A stretch of DNA of 64,000 nt from Microbacterium sp. p3-SID336 (GCF_025143365.1 NZ_JALXPE010000007.1:1-64000); one strand, 5' to 3'. Numbered from the stretch's first letter, positions 8,415-18,285 are shown. The notes: generated by a model from the sequence alone, not told the origin. Numbers and translations: made by a program.

Positions 8415-8420
8415 TAGAAT
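8415..8420 (+). promoter_or_regulatory. -10 element for ffh
   Basis: TAGAAT lies ten bases before the ffh ATG. It predicts a leader of about three bases or none, since no Shine-Dalgarno with normal spacing can fit. Confidence 0.5.
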
Positions 8421-8430
8421 CGGGAGCACC

Positions 8431-9996
8431 ATGGCTACCTTTGGAACCCTCTCCGACCGGCTCACCGAGACCTTCCGCAACCTGCGCACGAAGGGAAAGC
8501 TGACAGCCGCCGACGTCGACGGCACCGTTCGCGAGATCCGGCGCGCCCTGCTCGACGCCGACGTCGCCCTCGCGGTCGTCAAGGACTTCACCGCGAAGGT
8601 CCGTGAGCGCGCGCTCGGCGACGAGGTCAACAAGGCGCTGAACCCCGCGCAGCAGGTCGTGCAGATCGTCAACGAGGAGCTCGTGCAGATCCTCGGCGGC
8701 GAGCAGCGGCGCCTGCAGTTCGCCAAGACCGCGCCCACCGTCATCATGCTCGCGGGCCTCCAGGGCTCCGGAAAGACCACGTTCGCCGGCAAGCTCGCCA
8801 AGCAGCTCGAGGGGGAGGGGCACACGCCGCTCCTCGTCGCGGCCGACCTCCAGCGCCCGAACGCCGTGAACCAGCTGCAGGTGGTCGCCGAGCAGGCCGG
8901 GGCCACGGTGTACGCGCCGGAGCCGGGCAACGGTGTCGGCGACCCCGTCAAGGTCTCCCGCGACGGGGTCGAGCATGCCCGCCGCCAGCAGCACGACGTC
9001 GTCATCATCGACACCGCCGGCCGACTCGGCGTGGACGCGGAGCTCATGAAGCAGGCGGCGGACATCCGCAAGGCCGTGGACCCGGACGAGGTCCTGTTCG
9101 TGATCGACGCCATGATCGGTCAGGACGCGGTCAACACGGCGAAGGCGTTCCAGGAGGGCGTGGACTTCACCGGCGTCGTGCTGTCCAAGCTCGACGGCGA
9201 CGCTCGCGGTGGTGCGGCCCTGTCGGTCGCATCGGTGACGGGCCGCCCGATCATCTTCGCCTCGACAGGCGAGCGGCTGGAGGACCTCGAGCCCTTCCAC
9301 CCGGACCGCATGGCGAGCCGGATCCTCGACCTCGGTGACATCCTCACCCTCATCGAACAGGCGCAGCAGGCGTTCGACGAGGAAGAGGCGCGCAAGGTCG
9401 CCGAGAAGCTGGCGAACGAGGCCTTCACGCTGGAGGACTTCCTCGAGCAGCTCCAGCAGATGAAGAAGATGGGCTCGATGAAGAAGATGCTCGGCATGCT
9501 GCCGGGCATGGGCCAGATGAAGCAGCAGCTGGAGGACTTCGACGAACGCGAGATCGATCGCACGGAGGCCATCATCCGCTCCATGACGCCGGGGGAGCGT
9601 CGCAACCCCAAGGTGCTGAACGGCTCGCGTCGCCTGCGCATCGCACGCGGTTCCGGCATGACCGTCACCGACGTCAACCAGCTCGTGCAGCGCTTCGAGC
9701 AGGCGGCGAAGATGATGAAGACCGTCGCACGCGGCGGCACCCCGAACATCCCCGGCATGGGTCCCGTGCCCGGAATGGGCAAGCCGGGCGCCTCCTCGAA
9801 GCGGGGCAAGAAGGGAAAGGGCTCCGGCGGCGGCGGGCGTTCGCGCTCGGGCAATCCCGCCAAGCGCGCCGCGGAGAACGCGGGCCTCGCGGCCTCGACC
9901 GCACCGTCCGGATCGGGCTTCGGCCTGAGCGGCGGGACGGCAGCGCCGACCGAGGCGGACCTGGCGGAGATCCAGAAGCTCTTCGGCAAGAGCTGA
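8431..9996 (+). CDS. ffh: Signal recognition particle protein Ffh
   Basis: Ffh binds signal sequences and 4.5S RNA and, with FtsY, targets membrane proteins to the translocon. The 521-residue protein has the N domain, the GTPase with GLQGSGKTT (109-117), DTAGRLG and SKLDGDARGG, and the methionine-rich M domain (MKKMGSMKKMLGMLPGMGQM). It ends in a Gly/Ser/Lys-rich low-complexity tail of about 80 residues closing with IQKLFGKS. The frame is open upstream into the TetR gene, but ATG 8431 gives the conserved start FGTLSDRLTETFRNLR. Confidence 0.98.
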   Translation: MATFGTLSDRLTETFRNLRTKGKLTAADVDGTVREIRRALLDADVALAVVKDFTAKVRERALGDEVNKALNPAQQVVQIVNEELVQILGGEQRRLQFAKTAPTVIMLAGLQGSGKTTFAGKLAKQLEGEGHTPLLVAADLQRPNAVNQLQVVAEQAGATVYAPEPGNGVGDPVKVSRDGVEHARRQQHDVVIIDTAGRLGVDAELMKQAADIRKAVDPDEVLFVIDAMIGQDAVNTAKAFQEGVDFTGVVLSKLDGDARGGAALSVASVTGRPIIFASTGERLEDLEPFHPDRMASRILDLGDILTLIEQAQQAFDEEEARKVAEKLANEAFTLEDFLEQLQQMKKMGSMKKMLGMLPGMGQMKQQLEDFDEREIDRTEAIIRSMTPGERRNPKVLNGSRRLRIARGSGMTVTDVNQLVQRFEQAAKMMKTVARGGTPNIPGMGPVPGMGKPGASSKRGKKGKGSGGGGRSRSGNPAKRAAENAGLAASTAPSGSGFGLSGGTAAPTEADLAEIQKLFGKS

Positions 9997-10002
9997 GCCC
10001 GT

Positions 10003-10917
10003 TCACCGCCGTGCGGTGGGCATCGGCGGCGCTTCGGCGATGACGGGGGAGGGCGCTGCCGCGCGCGGACGGGCGGTGAGCTGCCCGAGCACCAGGGCGC
10101 CGAGGGCGAGCGCGAGACCGAGAGCCTGGATCGGCGTGAAGCTCTCTCCGAGCACGAGCACGCCCAGGACCGTGGCGACGAGGGGCGACAGCAGGGCGAG
10201 CAGTCCCGGCGCGATCACGGGCAGCTGCTGGATCCCGCGGAACCAGAGCGTGTAGGCGATGATCCCGCCGACCGTGCCCAGCCAGAGGTAGCCGAGCGCA
10301 GCGCCACCGTCGATCGTGGCGGGCACGCCCTCCACGGCGAGTGTCACCGGCAGCAGCAGGAGCCCGCCGGCGCTGAGCTGCCATCCCGCGTACACGACGG
10401 GTCCCACGCCCTGGGGTCGGCCCCAGCGCTTGGTGAGGATCATCCCGAGCCCGGTGGCGCTCACACCGCCGAGGGCTGCCAGGACGCCCCAGAGGTCGAG
10501 CTGCGCCGCGGGGCCGAGCACGACGAGCGCCACCCCGCCCGCGCCGACCACCGCGGCGGCGGCGCTCACCGCTCTGATCCGCTCATGGAGGACCAGGGCG
10601 CCGAGGGCGAGCACGATCAGCGGCTGAGCGCCGGCGACGGCGGCTGCGACGCCCCCGGGCAGACGCTCGGCGGCGAGGAAGAGCAGCGGGAAGAACGCGC
10701 CGATGTTGAGCGCGCCCAGGACGAACATCTTCGGCCACCACGTGCCGTGCGGAAGACGCCGCGTGAGGAGGACGGCCAGCAGCCCCGCGGGCAGAGAGCG
10801 AAGCAGTCCGGCGAACAGCGGGTGCCCCGGGGGCAGCAGCTCCGTGGTGACGAGATAGGTCGTCCCCCAGGACAGGGGAGCGAGGGCTGTCACGAGCACG
10901 ATCGTCAGTCTGTTCAT
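10003..10917 (-). CDS. EamA/DMT-family transporter
   Basis: A 304-residue inner-membrane protein with about ten hydrophobic helices, built from two EamA repeats (residues about 5-140 and 150-290). The repeat features SWGTTYL near the N terminus and ALVLHERI and VLVLGESFT at the end of each repeat are visible. Such proteins export amino acids, nucleotides or drugs; the substrate cannot be told. It is divergent from a LysR-type gene 78 bases away, the classic layout of an exporter and its activator. The stop lies only six bases from the ffh stop. Confidence 0.9.
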   Translation of the reverse strand: MNRLTIVLVTALAPLSWGTTYLVTTELLPPGHPLFAGLLRSLPAGLLAVLLTRRLPHGTWWPKMFVLGALNIGAFFPLLFLAAERLPGGVAAAVAGAQPLIVLALGALVLHERIRAVSAAAAVVGAGGVALVVLGPAAQLDLWGVLAALGGVSATGLGMILTKRWGRPQGVGPVVYAGWQLSAGGLLLLPVTLAVEGVPATIDGGAALGYLWLGTVGGIIAYTLWFRGIQQLPVIAPGLLALLSPLVATVLGVLVLGESFTPIQALGLALALGALVLGQLTARPRAAAPSPVIAEAPPMPTARR

Positions 10918-10923
10918 GGTTCC

Positions 10924-10929
10924 AGGGTG
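10924..10929 (-). promoter_or_regulatory. Weak leaderless-type -10 for the EamA gene
   Basis: CACCCT on the minus strand, six bases before the ATG at 10917. It fits only the A2 and T6 positions, so support is weak. Confidence 0.3.
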
Positions 10930-10983
10930 CGCCCGGCGAGACCATGAGTCCAACGCACGGTTGTCATGCCACCGATGAGCAAC

Positions 10984-10989
10984 GATCAT
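10984..10989 (+). promoter_or_regulatory. Weak leaderless-type -10 for the LysR gene
   Basis: GATCAT lies six bases before GTG 10996. This favours that GTG over the ATG at 10966 or 10975. It matches only the most conserved positions of the -10 box. Confidence 0.3.
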
Positions 10990-10995
10990 GGAGAG

Positions 10996-11925
10996 GTGGA
11001 ACTCCAGCAGCTGAGGTATGTCGTCGAGGTCGCTGAGACGGCGAGCTTCACTCGCGCGGCCGAGCGCTGCTTCGTGACCCAGTCCGCGCTCAGCCATCAG
11101 ATCGCGGCGCTCGAGCGCGAGATCGGTCAGCGGTTGTTCGCGCGGACGAGCCGTCGTGTCCGTCTGACCGAGGCCGGCGAGGCGTTCCTCACCCACGCGA
11201 GAGTCGCGGTGCGTGCCGCAGAACTCGCGAAGGAGGAGGCCGCGGCCACGGTCGGCGAGGTCACGGGCACCCTGCGCCTCGGGGTCATCCCCACCGTCAC
11301 GGCCGTCGCCGTGCCCGCGCTGCTGCAGTCCTTCCGGCGCGCCCACCCGTCCACGCGCGTCGAGCTCCGGGGCGGCAACAGCGACGAGCTCATGGCGGCT
11401 CTCCGCGGCGACGAGCTCGACGTGGCGCTGCTCGGACTGCGCGACGGGGTCGAGCCGGGCGGCGTCTCCTCCCGGGTGCTACTGCATCAGCGCCTGGTGG
11501 CGGTCCTGCCGCGGGACCATGAGCTCGCCGGGCGGCGGCGGCTCAGGCTGAGAGATCTCGCCGATCGGACATTCGCCGACTTCCCCGCGGGGACCTCGGG
11601 GCGTGCGCAGAGCGATGCGGCCTTCGCGGCCGCCGGCGTGGACAGGGATGTGGCGTTCGAGGCCGATTCCGCGGCGCTGCTGCTCGAGCTCGTGGCCGCG
11701 GGGCTCGCGGTGACGCTGCTGGCGCCTGGCGTGGTCCGCGGCTGGCGCGGGGACGGGCTGGTGACGATCGCGGTGGCCGACGGACCGGCGCGGACCGAGT
11801 ACGTCGCGTGGGATCCGGTGGCACCGCGGAGCGTGGCGCGCGCGTTCCTGGCCGTGCTCGACGCCGGCTCTCGCGCAGACGACGAAGCGGGCCCGGAGGA
11901 GACCTCCGGACCCGCTCGCCGATGA
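10996..11925 (+). CDS. LysR-family transcriptional regulator
   Basis: A 309-residue regulator. The winged HTH is at the N terminus (LQQLRYVVEVAETASFTRAA, SQSALSHQIAALEREIGQRL), followed by the LysR effector domain starting at about residue 88 (LRLGVIPT). The frame is open back to ATG 10966. GTG 10996 is preferred because it gives the canonical LysR start VELQQLRYVVEVAE and has a -10-like element six bases upstream. Divergent from the EamA transporter and probably its regulator. An imperfect dyad (GTTGTCAT and ATGAGCAAC, about 10961-10984) in the gap may be its binding site. It converges with glpK. Confidence 0.93.
   Translation: MELQQLRYVVEVAETASFTRAAERCFVTQSALSHQIAALEREIGQRLFARTSRRVRLTEAGEAFLTHARVAVRAAELAKEEAAATVGEVTGTLRLGVIPTVTAVAVPALLQSFRRAHPSTRVELRGGNSDELMAALRGDELDVALLGLRDGVEPGGVSSRVLLHQRLVAVLPRDHELAGRRRLRLRDLADRTFADFPAGTSGRAQSDAAFAAAGVDRDVAFEADSAALLLELVAAGLAVTLLAPGVVRGWRGDGLVTIAVADGPARTEYVAWDPVAPRSVARAFLAVLDAGSRADDEAGPEETSGPARR
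11886..11916. terminator. Hairpin at the lysR/glpK convergence
   Basis: A 14-bp stem with one mismatch and a three-base loop (AGCGGGCCCGGAGG, then AGA, then CCTCCGGACCCGCT). It lies inside the last codons of the LysR gene and directly before the stop of the convergent glpK. There is no U-tract, so it may act in either direction as an actinobacterial-type terminator. Confidence 0.55.
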
Positions 11926-11931
11926 TTCGGA

Positions 11932-13446
11932 CTACTTCACATCCTCGTCGACCCAGTCCATCGACTTGGTGACGGCCTTGCGCCACAGGCGCAGCTGACG
12001 CTCGCGCTCCGCATCGTCCATCGACGGCTCCCAGCGACGGTCCTCCTGCCAGTTGGCGGACAGATCGTCGAGACCGCTCCAGAAGCCGACGGCGAGGCCG
12101 GCGGCATACGCGGCACCGAGAGCGGTGGTCTCCGCGACGACCGGCCGCACGACAGGAACACCGAGCACATCGGCCTGGAACTGCATGAGCGCATCGTTCG
12201 CGACCATGCCGCCGTCCACCTTGAGCTCGCTCAGGTCGACACCGGCATCGGCGTTCACCGCGTCGAGCACGTCACGCGTCTGGAAGGCCACGGCCTCCAG
12301 GGCAGCGCGCGCGATGTGGTTCTTGTTCGCGTAGCGGGTGAGGCCGACGATCGCACCGCGGGCGTCCGGACGCCAGTACGGGGCGAACAGACCGGAGAAC
12401 GCGGGGACGATGTACACGCCGCCGTTGTCCTCGACCTGCTCGGCGAGCTTCTCCACCTCGGGGGCCGAGGAGATGATGCCGAGCTGGTCGCGCAGCCACT
12501 GGATGAGCGAACCGGTCACGGCGATCGAGCCCTCGAGCGCGTAGTGGGTCGGCTGGTCGCCCAGCTTGTAGCCCACCGTGGTCAGCAGCCCGTTCTTCGA
12601 GTGGACGACCTCTTCGCCCGTGTTGAAGATCAGGAAGCAGCCCGTGCCGTAGGTGTTCTTGCTCTCGCCCTTCTGGAAGGCCGCCTGCCCGAAGGTCGCC
12701 GCCTGCTGGTCGCCGAGGATGCCGGCGATCGGCGTCTCCCGCAGCAGCGAGGAGCTCTCGGCCGTGCCGTACACCTCGGAGGAGGAGCGGATCTCGGGCA
12801 TCATCGAGCGCGGCACGCCGAACACCTCGAGGATGTCGTCGCGCCACTCGAGCGTCTCCAGATCCATGAAGAGCGTCCGCGACGCATTGGTGACGTCGGT
12901 GGCGTGCACACCGCCGTCGACACCGCCGGTCAGGTTCCACAGCACCCAGCAGTCGGTGGTGCCGAAGAGCAGGTCTCCGGCCTCCGCCTTCTCCTTCGCG
13001 CCCTCGACGTTCTCCAGGATCCACGCGATCTTGGTGCCGGAGAAGTAGGTCGCGAGCGGGAGGCCGACGATCGGCTTGAACCGCTCGACGCCGCCGTCGG
13101 CCGCGAGGCGGTCGACGATCTCCTGCGTGCGCGTGTCCTGCCAGACGATCGCGTTGTAGACCGGCTTGCCGGTGGTCTTGTCCCAGACGACGGCGGTCTC
13201 GCGCTGGTTGGTGATGCCGACGGCCGCGATGTCGTGACGCGTCAGGTCGGCGCGGCCGAGGGCCAGACCGATGACCTCCTGCACGTTGCGCCAGATCTCT
13301 GCCGCGTCGTGCTCGACCCAGCCGGCCTTCGGAAGGATCTGCTCGTGCTCCTTCTGACCGGTGGCGACGATGCTGCCCTTCTTGTCGAAGATGATCGCGC
13401 GGCTCGACGTCGTTCCCTGGTCGATCGCGATGATGTAGTCAGCCAT
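11932..13446 (-). CDS. glpK: Glycerol kinase
   Basis: Phosphorylates glycerol to glycerol 3-phosphate with ATP. The 504-residue protein has the FGGY-family ATPase start [10 protein letters not shown] (9-18), the motif [11 protein letters not shown], the substrate-binding block IVWQDTRT and the second signature [16 protein letters not shown] near residue 410. It is the last gene of the operon glpD-glpF-glpK. The promoter is presumably upstream of glpD; the 34-base gap after glpF contains a good ribosome-binding site (AAAGGAGAAC before the ATG). Confidence 0.98.
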   Translation of the reverse strand: MADYIIAIDQGTTSSRAIIFDKKGSIVATGQKEHEQILPKAGWVEHDAAEIWRNVQEVIGLALGRADLTRHDIAAVGITNQRETAVVWDKTTGKPVYNAIVWQDTRTQEIVDRLAADGGVERFKPIVGLPLATYFSGTKIAWILENVEGAKEKAEAGDLLFGTTDCWVLWNLTGGVDGGVHATDVTNASRTLFMDLETLEWRDDILEVFGVPRSMMPEIRSSSEVYGTAESSSLLRETPIAGILGDQQAATFGQAAFQKGESKNTYGTGCFLIFNTGEEVVHSKNGLLTTVGYKLGDQPTHYALEGSIAVTGSLIQWLRDQLGIISSAPEVEKLAEQVEDNGGVYIVPAFSGLFAPYWRPDARGAIVGLTRYANKNHIARAALEAVAFQTRDVLDAVNADAGVDLSELKVDGGMVANDALMQFQADVLGVPVVRPVVAETTALGAAYAAGLAVGFWSGLDDLSANWQEDRRWEPSMDDAERERQLRLWRKAVTKSMDWVDEDVK

Positions 13447-13480
13447 GTGTTCTCCTTTGAATTGCCCTGCGGATGAGAGG

Positions 13481-14236
13481 TCAGCCGGCGAGACCCAGCA
13501 GGGCCGGGGCGGCGAGGGCGGCGATCACACCACCGATGAGCGGGCCGACGACGGGGACCCACGAGTAGGACCAGTCGCTGGAACCCTTGCCCTTGATGGG
13601 CAGGATGGCGTGGGCGATGCGCGGGCCGAGGTCACGCGCCGGGTTGATCGCGTAGCCGGTCGGACCACCGAGCGACGCACCGATCGCGACCACGAGCAGT
13701 GCCACGGGCAGCGCGGTGAGCGGGCCGAGGCCGCCGGGCGTGCCGATCTCGATGTCACCGTAGTCCGCGAACGCGAAGATCACGAACACGAGGACGAAGG
13801 TGCCGATGACCTCGGTGACCAGGTTCCAGCCGTACGAGCGGATCGCGGGACCGGTCGAGAAGACGCCGAGCTTGTTGGCGGCCTCCGGCTCCTCGTCGAA
13901 GTGCTGCTTGTACGCGAGCCATACGACGATCGCACCGAGGATGGCGCCGACGAGCTCGGCGGCGGTGGCGGTGAGGAACATCGCGATCGAGATCTTGCCG
14001 GCGACGAAGAGGCCGATGCCGACGGCGGGGTTCAGGATGGCGCCCGAGTAGGCGGAGACGAGGACACCGGCGAACACCGCGAGACCCCATCCCCAGTTGA
14101 CCATCAGGAAGCCGCCGCCGAAGCCCTTGTTCTTCGCCAGGGCGACGTTCGCGACGACACCGCAGCCGAGCAGCACCAGCATGGCCGTGCCGACGAGCTC
14201 GGACAGGAAGTAAAGACCGAGATTGACGTCAGTCAT
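13481..14236 (-). CDS. glpF: Glycerol uptake facilitator (MIP/aquaporin family)
   Basis: Channel for passive glycerol entry. The 251-residue protein has six membrane spans plus the two half-helices with NPA motifs: NPA at 69-71 ([11 protein letters not shown]) and 198-200 ([12 protein letters not shown]). The Asp after the second NPA (NPARD) is the residue typical of glycerol facilitators rather than water-selective aquaporins. It lies between glpD and glpK in the same direction, so uptake, phosphorylation and oxidation of glycerol are encoded together. Confidence 0.97.
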   Translation of the reverse strand: MTDVNLGLYFLSELVGTAMLVLLGCGVVANVALAKNKGFGGGFLMVNWGWGLAVFAGVLVSAYSGAILNPAVGIGLFVAGKISIAMFLTATAAELVGAILGAIVVWLAYKQHFDEEPEAANKLGVFSTGPAIRSYGWNLVTEVIGTFVLVFVIFAFADYGDIEIGTPGGLGPLTALPVALLVVAIGASLGGPTGYAINPARDLGPRIAHAILPIKGKGSSDWSYSWVPVVGPLIGGVIAALAAPALLGLAG

Positions 14237-14327
14237 GTCTTCATTGACCTTTCTTGCGGGTCGGAGCCCCTCTGCCCCGACCCCTTATGGGGGTTGCACC
14301 GCGAGGAGGGCGGTGGTCGGAGTCCCG

Positions 14328-16037
14328 TCAGCCGCGGGCGCGGGACGGGAGGTGGAGTCCGTGTCGTTCGTTGAGGAGGAGGCGCGTCTGCTCGACCTCG
14401 GCATCGTGCCGCTCGCGGTCCCAGCCCAGCATCGGGGCCAGCGCGTCTGCGATCTCGTCGAGGACGGCGGCGTCAGCGCCACCGGTGAACGCGATGCTGG
14501 TGCGTCGCAGGATCACGTCCTCCAGGCGCGCGACCATCTCGTTCTGCACCATCCACTCCAGCTCGCGCGTAGAGAGGTCGCCGCCGGCGAGCGGCTCGTC
14601 CGTGCCCTGCTCGACGTGCGCCCAGACCTCGGCCGCTCGCGTGCCGTAGCGCGCCAGGAGCTGCTCGGAGCGTCCTCCGGCGCCCGGGAGGTTCTCCTGG
14701 ATCCAGATGCGCTTGGCCTTCTCGGTGCGCGGGAAGCCGCGGCCGCCGCCGATCGCGCGACCCGCCGTGGAGACGGTGCGGGTGCGACCGAGGAGGCCCA
14801 GCACGGTGTCGGAGAGGGACTCGCCGAGCGCGCGGAACGTGGTCCACTTGCCGCCGACCAGGCTCACCAGCGGTACGGCACCCTGACGGTCGACCTCGAC
14901 GCGGTAGTCGCGCGACACGAAGCCGGGGGCCGTGTCCTCGTGACGGGGGAGCGGGCGGATGCCGGAGAAGTTGTACACGATCTGCTCGCGCGTGACGGCG
15001 ATGGTCGGGAACACGTGGTGGATGAGATCGAAGAAGTAGTCGATCTCCTCCTCGGTGCACACGGGGATCTCCCGCGGGTCGGCGTCGATGTCGGTCGTGC
15101 CGACCAGGACGCGGCCCTTGAGCGGGTAGATGAGCACGATGCGCCCGTCGGAGTGCTCGAAGAAGATCTCGCGGCCGCGCGTGGCCTCGAGCAGCTCCGG
15201 GTGGTCGAGCACGATGTGCGAGCCCTTGGTGCCGCCCATGAAGCGGCTGTCGAGGCCCAGCGAGTCGTTGGTGAGGTCGGTCCACGGACCGGACGCGTTG
15301 ACGACCACATCGGCGGTGACGGCGAATTCGGTGCCGCTCTCGCGGTCACGCAGCAGCACCTTCTCGCCGTCGCGGCCGACCGCTTCGACGTAGTTCAGCG
15401 CCACCGCGCCGGGGTGGGCGGCACGGCCGTCCTGCAGCACGTCGAGCGCGAGCCGCTCGGGATCGTGCATCGAGGCGTCGTAGTAGGTCGCGGTGTACTT
15501 GATGTCGGGGTCGAGCGAGGGAAGCTCGGCGAGCGACTTCTTGCGGCCCAGGAAGCGGTGACGCGGCACCGAGCCGCCGTCTCGGGAGAACGTGTCGTAG
15601 ATCGTCAGGCCGACCTTGATGAGGAACGCGCCGCGCTCCTTCGGCTTGCCGCTCTTGTGCGTGAGGAAGCGCAGGGGAGCGGAGAGGATGCCCGAGAACG
15701 TGGAGTAGATCGGGATCGTCGTCTGCAGGGGCTTGACGTAGTGGGGCGCGATCTTGAGCAAGCCGTTGCGCTCCTCGACGGACTCGCGGACGAGTCGGAA
15801 CTCGCCGTTCTCCAAGTAGCGGATGCCGCCGTGGATCATGTGGCTCGAGGCGGCGGAGGCGCCAGAGGCGAAGTCCCCGCGCTCCACGAGGACGACGTCG
15901 ACGCCCTGCAGCGCGAGGTCGCGGAACGTCGAGATGCCGTTGATCCCGCCGCCGATCACGAGGACGCTGGTGCGTCCGGATTCCCGGACTGCACGGACCT
16001 CGGCGCGCTCCGGTGACGTGTGTGTGGAATCGATCAT
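14328..16037 (-). CDS. glpD: Glycerol-3-phosphate dehydrogenase (FAD, respiratory type)
   Basis: Oxidises glycerol 3-phosphate to dihydroxyacetone phosphate and passes electrons to the respiratory chain at the membrane. The 569-residue protein begins with the FAD-binding motif LVIGGGINGISTFRDLALQG (26-45) and has the family blocks SSHMIHGGIRYLE and FSGIRPLPR. The frame is open to 16193, but ATG 16037 puts the FAD motif at the usual distance and has GGCAGGG upstream. First gene of the glycerol operon, divergent from a SorC-type regulator; the 14-bp palindrome at 16103 lies between them. Confidence 0.97.
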   Translation of the reverse strand: MIDSTHTSPERAEVRAVRESGRTSVLVIGGGINGISTFRDLALQGVDVVLVERGDFASGASAASSHMIHGGIRYLENGEFRLVRESVEERNGLLKIAPHYVKPLQTTIPIYSTFSGILSAPLRFLTHKSGKPKERGAFLIKVGLTIYDTFSRDGGSVPRHRFLGRKKSLAELPSLDPDIKYTATYYDASMHDPERLALDVLQDGRAAHPGAVALNYVEAVGRDGEKVLLRDRESGTEFAVTADVVVNASGPWTDLTNDSLGLDSRFMGGTKGSHIVLDHPELLEATRGREIFFEHSDGRIVLIYPLKGRVLVGTTDIDADPREIPVCTEEEIDYFFDLIHHVFPTIAVTREQIVYNFSGIRPLPRHEDTAPGFVSRDYRVEVDRQGAVPLVSLVGGKWTTFRALGESLSDTVLGLLGRTRTVSTAGRAIGGGRGFPRTEKAKRIWIQENLPGAGGRSEQLLARYGTRAAEVWAHVEQGTDEPLAGGDLSTRELEWMVQNEMVARLEDVILRRTSIAFTGGADAAVLDEIADALAPMLGWDRERHDAEVEQTRLLLNERHGLHLPSRARG

Positions 16038-16102
16038 CGTCGACCCTGCCTTCCTTGCTTGCCCCCAGCATCGACCCCGCTGACGCCCGCGCGCAAGTCC
16101 AC

Positions 16103-16116
16103 TGCACATATGTGCA
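16103..16116. promoter_or_regulatory. Perfect 14-bp palindrome, probable SorC operator
   Basis: TGCACATATGTGCA is a perfect palindrome and extends to 18 positions with one mismatched pair. It is in the 103-base gap between divergent glpD and the SorC-family gene, 25 bases before the latter's ATG. Operators of SorC/DeoR-type sugar regulators are palindromes of this size, so it likely controls both directions. Confidence 0.65.
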
Positions 16117-16140
16117 AGGATCGATGGCGAGGAGGAAGAG

Positions 16141-17112
16141 ATGGCAGGTCCCAGCGCGCAATCCCGCGACAGCAAGCTGATCGCGGCGCTCACCGCCGCA
16201 CAGCTCTACTACATGCAGGACAAGACCATGGAGGTCATCGCGAAGGAGCTCGGCACCTCGCGTTCCTCGGTCTCCCGCCTGCTCAGCTTCGCCAGGGAGA
16301 GCGGACTCGTCGACATCCGGATCAACTCGCCGCTGGAGCGCCTGGGGATGCTCGAGCAGCGCATCCGCGACCAGTACCGGGTCGTCGCCCACGTCGTGCC
16401 CATGGCGGAGATCGTCAGCGAGGTCGAGCGGCTCGAGCGCGTGGCTCTCACGGCCGGGCGGCTCCTGTCGCAGTTCGTCGACTCGAACATGATCGTCGGG
16501 GTCGCGTGGGGGTCGACGATCAGCGCGGTGAGCCGGGGACTCACGCAGAAGGAGACGCACAACACGACCTTCGTGCAGCTCAACGGCGCCGGCAACACCC
16601 AGACCAGCGGTGTGGAGTACTCCAGTGACATCCTGCAGCGGTTCGGCAGCGCCTTCGGTGCACAGGTGCAGCAGTTCCCTGTCCCGGCCTTCTTCGACGA
16701 CCCCGCCACGCGGGAGGCGATGTGGCGCGAGCGCAGCACCCGGCGCGTGCTGGACCTGCAGGCCAAGATGGACATCGCCGTGTTCAGCCTCGGCTCACCT
16801 GCCGCGGAGGTGCCGAGTCGCGTCTACGTCGGCGGGTATCTGGGCAGAGAGGACTACCGCAGCCTTCGCGAGGACCACGCGATCGGCGACGTGGCGACCG
16901 TGTTCTTCCGGGCGGACGGCTCCTGGCGTGACATCCGGGTCAACGCGCGGGCCACCGGCCCCGGGCTCGACCGCCTGCGCCGGGTCCCGCGACGGGTGTG
17001 CGTCGTCTCGGGCGTGCCCAAGCTCGCGAGCCTGCGCGCAGCGATCGCGGCTGAGCTCATCACCGACGTCGTCCTGGATGAGGGACTCGCCAGGCGGCTC
17101 GTCGAGGAGTAG
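16141..17112 (+). CDS. SorC-family (sugar-binding domain) transcriptional regulator
   Basis: A 323-residue regulator. An N-terminal HTH (LGTSRSSVSRLLSFARESGL, about residues 37-56) is followed by the SorC sugar-phosphate-binding domain, with the typical blocks VGVAWGSTISAVSRGL and QLNGAGN. AGGAGGAAGAG before the ATG is a good ribosome-binding site. It is divergent from the glycerol operon and shares a 14-bp palindrome with it, so it is probably the local repressor responding to a phosphorylated three-carbon ligand. This is inference from context; polyol regulation elsewhere is also possible. Confidence 0.92.
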   Translation: MAGPSAQSRDSKLIAALTAAQLYYMQDKTMEVIAKELGTSRSSVSRLLSFARESGLVDIRINSPLERLGMLEQRIRDQYRVVAHVVPMAEIVSEVERLERVALTAGRLLSQFVDSNMIVGVAWGSTISAVSRGLTQKETHNTTFVQLNGAGNTQTSGVEYSSDILQRFGSAFGAQVQQFPVPAFFDDPATREAMWRERSTRRVLDLQAKMDIAVFSLGSPAAEVPSRVYVGGYLGREDYRSLREDHAIGDVATVFFRADGSWRDIRVNARATGPGLDRLRRVPRRVCVVSGVPKLASLRAAIAAELITDVVLDEGLARRLVEE

Positions 17113-17127
17113 GAGCGGCCGGCGCGC

Positions 17128-18279
17128 TCACTCGCCTTCGATGGAGGACTCGGGCCCGGTGCGGAACTCTCGGATCAGGTGCTGCACGACCGCCCGGAGA
17201 TCCCCGTCGGTCGCGTCCGCCACCGCGAGCTGTCGCGCGTAGCTGGCGCCGCCGTCCAGGATCGACCCGATGCTGGCGAACTCGCGGCCGCAACCGAGCT
17301 CGACCGCCACCGGCGCCAGCTCCTCCAGCTTCTCGGTCAGATGCTCGCGCACGGGACGCTGCGTGCCGATCGTGTCGACGATCACGCGCGCGTCCAGGCC
17401 GTAGCGGGCGGCGCGCCACTTGTTCTCGCGGTGGTACCACGCGGGGAGATCCGGCAGCGCCGCTCCCTCGTCCAACAGCCGCGAGAAGTGCTCCACCAGT
17501 ACCTGCACGAGGGCGGCGACCGCGGCCATCTCCGACAGCGTGGAGAGGCCGTCGCACGCGCGCACCTCGATCGTGCCCCATCGCGGCGCCGGGCGGATGT
17601 CCCACCGCACCTCGGTCGCGTCCGCCATGACCCCCGTGCGCACCATGTCGTCGAGGTACCGCTCGAACTCGGACCAGTCGCGCAGCGGCCAGGGGAGGCC
17701 GGCGGTCGGAAGCTGCTGGAACACCAGGGCGCGGTTGGACGCGTACCCCGTGCGCTCTCCCGCCCAGAACGGGCTCGACGCCGACAGGGCCTGCAGGTGC
17801 GGGAGGTACGCCGACAGCGCGTTGATGATGGGGAACACCTTGCGCTGCTCGTCCACGCCCACGTGCACGTGGATGCCCCAGATCATCATGTTGCGGCCCC
17901 ACCACTGCGTGCGCTCGATGAGCGTGTGGTAGCGCGTCTTGTCCGTCACGCTCTGGTCGTACCACTGCGCGAAGGGGTGGCTCCCCGCGGACAGCAGCTC
18001 GATGCCTGCGGGATCGGTCGCGGTGCGGACGGCGGCGATCGCATTGGCGATGTCATCGACGGCATGGGCGACCGAGTCGCCGATGCCGCTCGTCACCTCG
18101 ATCGTGTTGGTGAGCAGCTCGCCGGTGACCGTGTGCCGCTCGTCCTCGCTCTCCGCCTCCAGGGCCGCCAGCAGCTCGGGGGCGCGGCCGACGAGATCAC
18201 CGGTGTCGGGATCGGCGAGCATGATCTCCCATTCGAGACCGACGGTGGAGCGGGCCGAAGCGGCGAAGTCGAGCTGCAC
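17128..18279 (-). CDS. YbdK-type carboxylate-amine ligase (glutamate-cysteine ligase 2 family)
   Basis: A 383-residue member of the GCS2 family (weak glutamate-cysteine ligase in E. coli YbdK; some actinobacterial homologues join other substrates). Recognisable blocks are [20 protein letters not shown] at the N terminus, [30 protein letters not shown] and the arginine/Trp-rich [23 protein letters not shown] 18279 is chosen over the longer frame because the domain starts at once and CAGACT lies six bases upstream. It converges with the SorC gene (15 bases between stops) and diverges from rpsP. The true substrate in this organism is not evident. Confidence 0.9.
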   Translation of the reverse strand: MQLDFAASARSTVGLEWEIMLADPDTGDLVGRAPELLAALEAESEDERHTVTGELLTNTIEVTSGIGDSVAHAVDDIANAIAAVRTATDPAGIELLSAGSHPFAQWYDQSVTDKTRYHTLIERTQWWGRNMMIWGIHVHVGVDEQRKVFPIINALSAYLPHLQALSASSPFWAGERTGYASNRALVFQQLPTAGLPWPLRDWSEFERYLDDMVRTGVMADATEVRWDIRPAPRWGTIEVRACDGLSTLSEMAAVAALVQVLVEHFSRLLDEGAALPDLPAWYHRENKWRAARYGLDARVIVDTIGTQRPVREHLTEKLEELAPVAVELGCGREFASIGSILDGGASYARQLAVADATDGDLRAVVQHLIREFRTGPESSIEGE

Positions 18280-18285
18280 GTCGAC

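Noticed and set aside
14223..16016. 597-codon plus-strand frame opposite glpD
   Set aside because: Shadow of glpD; no start signal and no recognisable domain.
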